From NCBI GenBank assembly GCA_050953105.1, contig JBMNMA010000009.1, positions 310,001 through 374,000 on the forward strand: DNA of 64,000 nt, in the 5' to 3' direction. Below are positions 59,182 to 64,000 of the stretch, one piece after another (position 1 is the first letter of the stretch; each line of letters starts with the position of its first letter). A model generated the notes under the pieces. It was given only the letters and a program-made list of their open reading frames with translations. It did no database searches and was not told where the DNA came from. The translations under genes were made by a program, and so were the position numbers. The stretch is from UBA1206 sp050953105. GTDB taxonomy: Bacteria > Bacillota > Clostridia > Oscillospirales > CAG-382.

Positions 59182-59826
59182 TTATTCGCAAATGCAATTA
59201 TATATATCTTCCGTTTTCGGGATAATTATGTCTGCGCCGTGTTTTATAAGATCCTCTTTTGTGCCGTAGCCGTAAAGCACTCCTGCTGATGGAATACCCG
59301 CCTGCTTTGCGCCTAAAATGTCATATTTTGTGTCACCCACCATAACGGCACTGCTGTCCGGCTTTTCCCCAACCTGGTTTAAGGCATGGATTATAAGCGC
59401 AGCTTTGTCGGTCATGGTATTGTCAAGATTAGAGCCGTCAATATAGTCAAAATAGTCCGCAATGGCATATTTTTCAAGTATCCTTTTGGCAAAAACCCTT
59501 GGTTTTGAGGTTGCCACAAGGAGAGTTTTGCCGGAGGATTTCAGCTTTTCAAGCTGTTCGGGTATTCCGTCATAAACATTGCATTCATATATGCCGATTT
59601 CGTTGTAATATTCCCTATAGATTGAAACGGCGTTGTTTTCCTCCCCTTTTTTAACCCCCAGGAATAAGAATGTTTCACCAAGGGGCGGGCCGATACGGCT
59701 GAATATAACCTCCTCCGACGGCATAGGCAATTTCAGCCTTTCCAAAGCGTATCTCACAGCATTGATTATACCCGGATGGGACTGGATAATCGTTCCGTCC
59801 AGGTCGAAAATAACATTTTTATACAT
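59182..59826 (-). CDS. HAD-superfamily hydrolase (phosphoglycolate phosphatase-like)
   Basis: A 214-residue HAD-IA phosphatase: motif I VIFDLDGTI, motif II VATSKP, Lys in KAALIIHAL and motif IV MVGDTKYDILGAKQAGI. The helical cap lies between residues 15 and 90. Resembles Gph/PpaX proteins; the substrate may be a small phosphosugar or pyrophosphate and cannot be read from sequence. GGAGTAAATC precedes the ATG. It lies 23 bases before the ABC gene region on the same strand. Confidence 0.88.
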   Translation of the reverse strand: MYKNVIFDLDGTIIQSHPGIINAVRYALERLKLPMPSEEVIFSRIGPPLGETFLFLGVKKGEENNAVSIYREYYNEIGIYECNVYDGIPEQLEKLKSSGKTLLVATSKPRVFAKRILEKYAIADYFDYIDGSNLDNTMTDKAALIIHALNQVGEKPDSSAVMVGDTKYDILGAKQAGIPSAGVLYGYGTKEDLIKHGADIIIPKTEDIYNCICE

Positions 59827-59889
59827 GATTTACTCCGAATAATTTATACAAGCAGTTTTATTATTTACTCTTTTCAGTTGGTTTTAAAA

Positions 59890-59915
59890 AAATTCCGGCA
59901 TTGCCGGAATTTTTA
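59890..59915 (-). terminator. Terminator of the acyl-CoA synthetase operon
   Basis: AAATTCCGGCA (59890-59900) pairs with TGCCGGAATTT (59902-59912); T tract on the minus strand in the run at 59882-59891. Confidence 0.8.
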
Positions 59916-59919
59916 TTGT

Positions 59920-61635
59920 TTATGCCACAGATGTCTCGTGCTTGGCGTTTTCCTCTTTCTCAAGCACTGTGTAGGCGATTTTGCCTACCAGGGTTTTTGG
60001 AAGTTCATTTCTGAATTCGATTTCATAGGGCAGGGCATATTTTGCGATATGCTTTTTGCAGTAGTTGAAAATTTCATCCTTAAGCTTGTCGGATGGGGTG
60101 TAGCCTGCCTTAAGCACCACAAACACCTTAACCTTTTGCATCTTGTAGGGGTCTTTTACGCCTATGGCGCAGGACATCTGAACCGCCTCATGGGCGTCGA
60201 TTATGTTTTCTATCTGCGAAGGATAGACGTTGTAACCGCTGGTTATTATCATCCGCTTAATGCGCTGCTTGAAGTAGATAAAGCCCTCGCTGTCCATTAA
60301 ACCAAGGTCGCCGGTGTGGAGCCATGTCCTGCCGTCGGCGTGAATACGCAGGGTGTTTGCCGTTTCCTCCGGGTTGTTCAGGTAGCCCAGCATAACCGAC
60401 GGGCCGGAAAGGCATATTTCACCCTCGGTGCCGTAGGGCACTTCGTCGGTGGTGCCGGGGATGCAGATTTTGTAATATGTATCGGGATAGGGGAAACCGA
60501 TTGAGCCTTCCCTATACATATGATAGGGGGTAAGGCAGGAGGCGGTAACGCACTCGGTGGTGCCGTAGCCCTCTCTTATATGGACGGGTGAGCCGTGGTC
60601 GTCAAGGAATTTATCGAATTTCTTTTTAAGCTCAATTGACAGCGAGTCGCCGCCGGAAAATACGCCCCTTAAAAAGTCAAGCTTTACACCCTCAAGGCCT
60701 TCGCTGCGGGTAATTGCCTCAAACAGCGTGGGAACGCCGGCAATAAAGTTGGGCTTGTTGTTTTTAATTAGCTTGGCGTATTCCTTAACCGAAAATCTGG
60801 GGACAAGAATGGATATGCCGCCCCCCATAAGCATGGTGTGGATGCACACTCCCAGGCCAAAGCCGTGGAACATGGGCATTGCCGCCAGCATGGACATTCC
60901 GGGGACTTTATATGATGACATTGCCTCGGTTTGTAAGCCCAAAGCGTTGAAGTTGAGGTTTGAAAGGAGTATTCCCTTTGTCTTGCCGGTGGTGCCGCCG
61001 GAATAGAGAATAACCGCGGCGTCATTTCCCTTCTGCTTAACGGCATAGCCGGAAGTAACAGTATTTCCGCCCTTTAAAAAGTCATTCCAGTTGACAATTT
61101 CTTCCCTTTCGGGAACTTTCTTTATCTTTCTGCCGGAGGTGAGCTTGTAGCCTGCTTTTTTTATGGCCGACAGTTCCTCACCTGCGGAGGTAATAATAAG
61201 CTTTTTAAGGGGGGCCTGCTTCATGGCCTCATCGAATTTGTCATAAAACTGGTCAAGGGTTACGGCGAATTTGCTTTCTGCCTCTTTGAGATAAAACACA
61301 ATCTCACCGACGGCGGAAAGGGGGTGAACCATAGAAGCCAATGCGCCTATGCGGTTGAGAGCATAGAAACAATACACCGTCTGGGGTATGTTGGGAAGAC
61401 AAATTGTTACCCGGTCTCCCTTGCGCACACCCAGGGCGTAAAACGCCTTTGCGGCTTTTTCTATGTTTTCCTTTAATTTATTATAAGGTATCTTCCTTCC
61501 CATATACACAAGGGCGGTATAGTCGGGATATTTATCCGCCGCCGCATATACTGCGTCGCACATGGAATGGTCGGGATAATCAAGTTCAAAGGGTATGTTG
61601 CCGTAGTTTTTTAGCCACGGAGCTTTCAATGCCAT
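59920..61635 (-). CDS. AMP-forming acyl-CoA synthetase
   Basis: A 571-residue ANL-superfamily enzyme that activates a carboxylic acid to its CoA thioester via an acyl-AMP. Core motifs are ILYSGGTTGKTKGI (ATP), REGYGTTECV, WLHTGDLG and the C-terminal catalytic lysine in LPKTLVGKIAYTVLE. Length fits medium/long-chain ligases. Directly downstream of an E2-like acyltransferase gene (15 bases), so the acyl-CoA product may feed that enzyme. GAGG precedes the ATG. Confidence 0.9.
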   Translation of the reverse strand: MALKAPWLKNYGNIPFELDYPDHSMCDAVYAAADKYPDYTALVYMGRKIPYNKLKENIEKAAKAFYALGVRKGDRVTICLPNIPQTVYCFYALNRIGALASMVHPLSAVGEIVFYLKEAESKFAVTLDQFYDKFDEAMKQAPLKKLIITSAGEELSAIKKAGYKLTSGRKIKKVPEREEIVNWNDFLKGGNTVTSGYAVKQKGNDAAVILYSGGTTGKTKGILLSNLNFNALGLQTEAMSSYKVPGMSMLAAMPMFHGFGLGVCIHTMLMGGGISILVPRFSVKEYAKLIKNNKPNFIAGVPTLFEAITRSEGLEGVKLDFLRGVFSGGDSLSIELKKKFDKFLDDHGSPVHIREGYGTTECVTASCLTPYHMYREGSIGFPYPDTYYKICIPGTTDEVPYGTEGEICLSGPSVMLGYLNNPEETANTLRIHADGRTWLHTGDLGLMDSEGFIYFKQRIKRMIITSGYNVYPSQIENIIDAHEAVQMSCAIGVKDPYKMQKVKVFVVLKAGYTPSDKLKDEIFNYCKKHIAKYALPYEIEFRNELPKTLVGKIAYTVLEKEENAKHETSVA

Positions 61636-61650
61636 ATTATATACCTCACT

Positions 61651-62601
61651 TCAGTTATGAATAGACGTGTCTATCTCTACTTGATGGCAGGCGGGTTTAT
61701 CCAGCTCTTCGGGATGTTCGAAAAAGTAGCGCAGCACCTTCAGGCTCTTTGCAAAATAAACACCGTCGGCAATACGCTCGTCAATGGTAAGTCCCAGTTC
61801 TACAGTTTCTTTCATTTCGTAGCTGCCGTCGTCTTTGAAAAAGGGGCGTTTTTTTATTGTATTGATAACACAGAAGAAGGAGTTTGTGCCCCAGTTGGCA
61901 AGATGATGGTAGCTTGCATGCATGTTTATACTGCCTAGGTTGGAAACGAAGGCGGTTACGTTATAGGGGTCGTCGGCCTTTAACGACATGGGCATTTTGC
62001 CGTAATAGTCAAGAAATCTTAAAGTGCCTATAACAAAACGCAAAATACATCTCGGAATTTTTGCGAAAAATCCTATTTTGTCCATGGTGGAGGAGGATTT
62101 ATCCTCTTTGCGCACCTTTGTAACAACCTGTTTAATTTTATAGTTAAACTGGTCTATGGGGGCTACTTCGCTTTCGGGGTCGTAATTCATTATAACCAGT
62201 GTTTCGGCGGCGTCGTCCACAAACTTCTTTTTAACCACAAAGGCAAAGGATATGTCATACCGCTGATACAGTCTGTGGCCGCAGTAAAACCGGTTAAGGT
62301 AGGGCCTTAGCTGTATTGTCTTTGCCATTGCGGCGCAGATGAAGTGGAACATGGTGTATTTGAATTCCACGCCCCCGGCATTTTTGGCGTTAAGGTATTC
62401 CCTAACCTTAGTAATGTCGAGAACTTCGTTCAATACCGCCTCGTTGTCGGCCCGGTTGGGTAAAATATAGGGCATCAAGGCGTGGAGTCCGTCGGTTTCA
62501 CGGACAAGATAACCGTCCTTCCGGTCCCCCCATTTACGCTTGCGTTTGGGCTTTTGGGTTTGTGTTTGATTTTGGGTGTTTTCCTTCTCGTTGACGGCCA
62601 T
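61651..62601 (-). CDS. 2-oxoacid dehydrogenase E2/CAT-like acyltransferase without lipoyl domain
   Basis: A 316-residue protein. A basic N-terminus (about 1-30) is followed by the chloramphenicol acetyltransferase/E2 fold. The C-terminal active-site motif, normally D-H-R-x-x-D-G, reads DERIADG, so the catalytic histidine is replaced by glutamate; Asp-Gly are kept. A HHLANWGT segment supplies other histidines. There is no lipoyl or subunit-binding domain, so it is not part of a dehydrogenase complex. With the neighbouring acyl-CoA synthetase it may acylate an unknown substrate. Confidence 0.75.
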   Translation of the reverse strand: MAVNEKENTQNQTQTQKPKRKRKWGDRKDGYLVRETDGLHALMPYILPNRADNEAVLNEVLDITKVREYLNAKNAGGVEFKYTMFHFICAAMAKTIQLRPYLNRFYCGHRLYQRYDISFAFVVKKKFVDDAAETLVIMNYDPESEVAPIDQFNYKIKQVVTKVRKEDKSSSTMDKIGFFAKIPRCILRFVIGTLRFLDYYGKMPMSLKADDPYNVTAFVSNLGSINMHASYHHLANWGTNSFFCVINTIKKRPFFKDDGSYEMKETVELGLTIDERIADGVYFAKSLKVLRYFFEHPEELDKPACHQVEIDTSIHN

Positions 62602-62657
62602 TCTTCCACCTAATAAAATTTATTAAGATTTTCTTAATTTTAGTCCCTTTTTCAAAA

Positions 62658-62686
62658 AGGATAGCACAATCAGGCTTGAAAGTCAA
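62658..62686 (-). promoter_or_regulatory. Promoter of the acyltransferase-synthetase operon
   Basis: On the minus strand TTGACT (62681-62686), 17-base spacer, TATCCT (62658-62663), 56 bases before the start. Confidence 0.65.
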
Positions 62687-62795
62687 TGGTTTTTTCATAA
62701 TTTGTTAATTATCAACCAGGGTTAATATTGCTATATTTTACCAACATAAACATGCCAAAAAACTAACTTAATACAAGCGTTTTCGATTGCATTTC

Positions 62796-62818
62796 ACCCT
62801 GTGTTAGCAGGGTTTTTC
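62796..62818 (+). terminator. Small terminator-like hairpin
   Basis: ACCCTG (62796-62801) pairs with CAGGGT (62808-62813), then TTTT; orientation plus. Confidence 0.6.
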
Positions 62819-62825
62819 ATACACG

Positions 62826-62988
62826 GATGGGGGAGTTGAATATAGCTGCCCAAAGGGCAATTTATCTGTGCCGCAGGTGCAATATAAATGCGAGTGAAAC
62901 AAACAAGCAATCAAGCCGCCACGAAGTGGCCACCAACCCCTCATCCGTCAGCCTTCGGCTGCAACCTTCCCCGAAAGTCGGAAGGCTT
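62826..62988. repeat. Multi-hairpin intergenic repeat
   Basis: A run of short self-complementary units: GCCCAAAGGGC, TGCCGCAGGTGCA, GCCACGAAGTGGC, CAGCCTTCGGCTG and CCTTCC...GGAAGG. The piece around ACCCCTCATCCGTCAGCC is of a type seen repeatedly in intergenic regions of gut Clostridia. An open frame at 62827 within it is not a gene. The remaining 62989-63100 holds nothing recognised. Confidence 0.6.
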
Positions 62989-63104
62989 TTCATATTCATC
63001 CCATGTCACTACCACAACATTAATTTACTGCTACCTTATAATATATTTAATTAAATAGACTAAAACCCGCAGTGTTTTGCAGCTTTTCTCTTTTCACTTC
63101 ACTT

Positions 63105-63133
63105 AAAAAACGAGCCTTAACGGCTCGTTTTTT
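63105..63133. terminator. Terminator of the spoVA operon
   Basis: AAAAAACGAGCC (63105-63116) pairs with GGCTCGTTTTTT (63122-63133), symmetrical so active in both directions. Confidence 0.9.
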
Positions 63134-63137
63134 AACA

Positions 63138-63497
63138 CTATGCATTTTTATCTTTAGACTTAAACAGTGCCGCCCAGACGACGGCGAATACCATTGCGGC
63201 GGTTACGCCGGCGGAGGTGGAGGTCAGCCCTCCCATCAAAACTCCAAGCAGGCCGTGCTCTTTAACCGCCTCCTTCACCCCTTCGGCAAGGGTATAGCCA
63301 AAGCCTGTCAGCGGCACTGTGGCACCGGCCATGGCAAACTCCTTGATATATCCGTAAACGCCGACGGCGGTAAGCACCACACCCGAACAAACATACAGCA
63401 CCAGAATTCTCGCCGGTGTCAGCTTGGTTTTATCTATAAGAATCTGGGCGATAAGGCAGAAAGCACCGCCCACAAGAAACGCATATAAATATTGCAT
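63138..63497 (-). CDS. spoVAE: Stage V sporulation protein AE
   Basis: A 119-residue membrane protein with four hydrophobic segments; the block AGATVPLTGFGYTLAEGVKEAVKEHGLLGVL and GGLTSTSAGVTAAM is characteristic of SpoVAE. Part of the SpoVA complex that moves calcium-dipicolinate into the forespore and out during germination. It begins 12 bases after spoVAD with GGAGATAAA before the ATG and ends at a terminator, so it is the last gene of the operon. Confidence 0.95.
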   Translation of the reverse strand: MQYLYAFLVGGAFCLIAQILIDKTKLTPARILVLYVCSGVVLTAVGVYGYIKEFAMAGATVPLTGFGYTLAEGVKEAVKEHGLLGVLMGGLTSTSAGVTAAMVFAVVWAALFKSKDKNA

Positions 63498-63509
63498 TTT
63501 ATCTCCTTT

Positions 63510-64000
63510 CTATACCCTTTCGATAACCACCAGGTGGGCGACGGCGGGTATGGGCTGTTTTTGAAGAACGGTTTTTGGAGAAAGAAGGGCGCCGGTTCCT
63601 ATAACTATAATCTTCTTGGCTTCCCTCTTTTTCAATTTGTCGAAAAACAATGTGGCCGTAACGCAGGCCGAGCAGCCGCACCCCGAACCGCCGGAATTGA
63701 CATCCTGGGTGTTATAGTCGTATATAAGCATACCGCAGTCGGTAAACTTTCCGCAAAGATCAAGTCCGCATTTGGAAAGCAGCTCGGTGGTAAGCTCATA
63801 TCCCTCCCTGCCCAGGTCGCCGGTGGCTATAATGTCATAGTCGCCGGGGGATTCCTTGCTTTCATCGAAATACCTTAAAATAGTGTCGGTGGCGGCATTG
63901 GCCATGGCGGCTCCCATGTTGTTGGAGTCTATTATACCCATCTCCCGTATTCTGCCGGGGAGGGCCTTGGTAAGCTGAATTTCCGCAGGTGCAGACCTTA
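63510..64000 (-). CDS. spoVAD: Stage V sporulation protein AD, C-terminal part (runs off the right edge)
   Basis: Dipicolinate-binding, thiolase-fold subunit of the SpoVA complex. About 163 codons are visible, continuing past the edge: RSAPAEIQLTKALPGRIREM, GIIDSNNMGAAMA, YDIIATGDLGREG, QDVNSGGSGCGCSACV and GTGALLSPKT. These match SpoVAD. The N-terminal half lies outside the window. Confidence 0.93.
   Translation of the reverse strand, partial: RSAPAEIQLTKALPGRIREMGIIDSNNMGAAMANAATDTILRYFDESKESPGDYDIIATGDLGREGYELTTELLSKCGLDLCGKFTDCGMLIYDYNTQDVNSGGSGCGCSACVTATLFFDKLKKREAKKIIVIGTGALLSPKTVLQKQPIPAVAHLVVIERV

Noticed and set aside
62827..63054. 75-codon open frame
   Set aside because: It lies inside the multi-hairpin repeat and has no ribosome site.

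Overview
The window comes from an endospore-forming, anaerobic member of the class Clostridia (Firmicutes). The signs are a cotJABC coat operon, the spoVAD-spoVAE pair at the right edge, a germination cluster (SleC plus two Csp proteases), a T-box ahead of thrS, a c-di-GMP-I riboswitch, strong AGGAGG-type ribosome binding sites, consensus TTGACA-17-TATAAT promoters, and redox enzymes typical of fermenters (NfnAB, PduL, lysine 2,3-aminomutase). Species cannot be fixed from the sequence alone.

Layout. 0-4.8 kb: the 5' end of trpS, an operon of PduL phosphotransacylase, a NifU-like protein and a GGGtGRT protein, then typA. 4.9-7.5 kb: a consensus promoter and a c-di-GMP-I riboswitch with a terminator-type expression platform head an operon of a small secreted protein, an MNT nucleotidyltransferase, a broken cupin/HD-GYP phosphodiesterase gene and a HEPN protein. 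7.5-19.8 kb: an accessory island with a Tn4451-type large serine recombinase and TnpW, an orphan HK97 capsid gene, a 300-bp array of GTGACAG iterons, a truncated D5/P4 helicase, an excisionase-like protein, a zinc-finger protein with a palindromic operator, and a complete type I restriction-modification system with an XRE regulator. An imperfect inverted repeat brackets the island. An intact ISL3-family insertion sequence with an 8-bp target duplication abuts its right side.

21-32 kb (almost all minus strand): a DUF624-like membrane protein, XerD-type recombinase, a possible SpoIIM-like protein, proC, a cohesin-domain surface protein, a TGS-less thrS with T-box, small proteins, and a lysine 2,3-aminomutase coupled to an ATP-grasp ligase. 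32-43 kb: two serine tRNAs, an ABC exporter, an FAD/Rieske oxidoreductase, a YD-repeat lipoprotein, NfnAB, a flippase-like membrane protein and cotJABC. 43-52 kb: larE-larB-larA (nickel-pincer cofactor, no larC here), then the germination cluster: a catalytically dead amidase paralogue, sleC, and two subtilisin-like Csp proteases with intact triads. 52-64 kb: a DUF4434-type lipoprotein, holin-like protein, nitroreductase/flavodoxin pair, Cu/Zn SOD-like protein, an ABC-2 exporter, HAD phosphatase, an acyl-CoA synthetase next to a lipoyl-less E2-like acyltransferase, a multi-hairpin intergenic repeat and spoVAE/spoVAD.

How parts act together. Csp proteases would activate pro-SleC, which digests cortex during germination; SpoVA proteins move dipicolinate; CotJ proteins form coat. 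LarE/B/A make and use the nickel-pincer nucleotide. NfnA/B bifurcates electrons between ferredoxin and pyridine nucleotides. The riboswitch operon ties c-di-GMP to an MNT/HEPN pair and a decayed c-di-GMP phosphodiesterase. Gene boundaries were read by eye; family assignments rest on recognised motifs, not on database searches.
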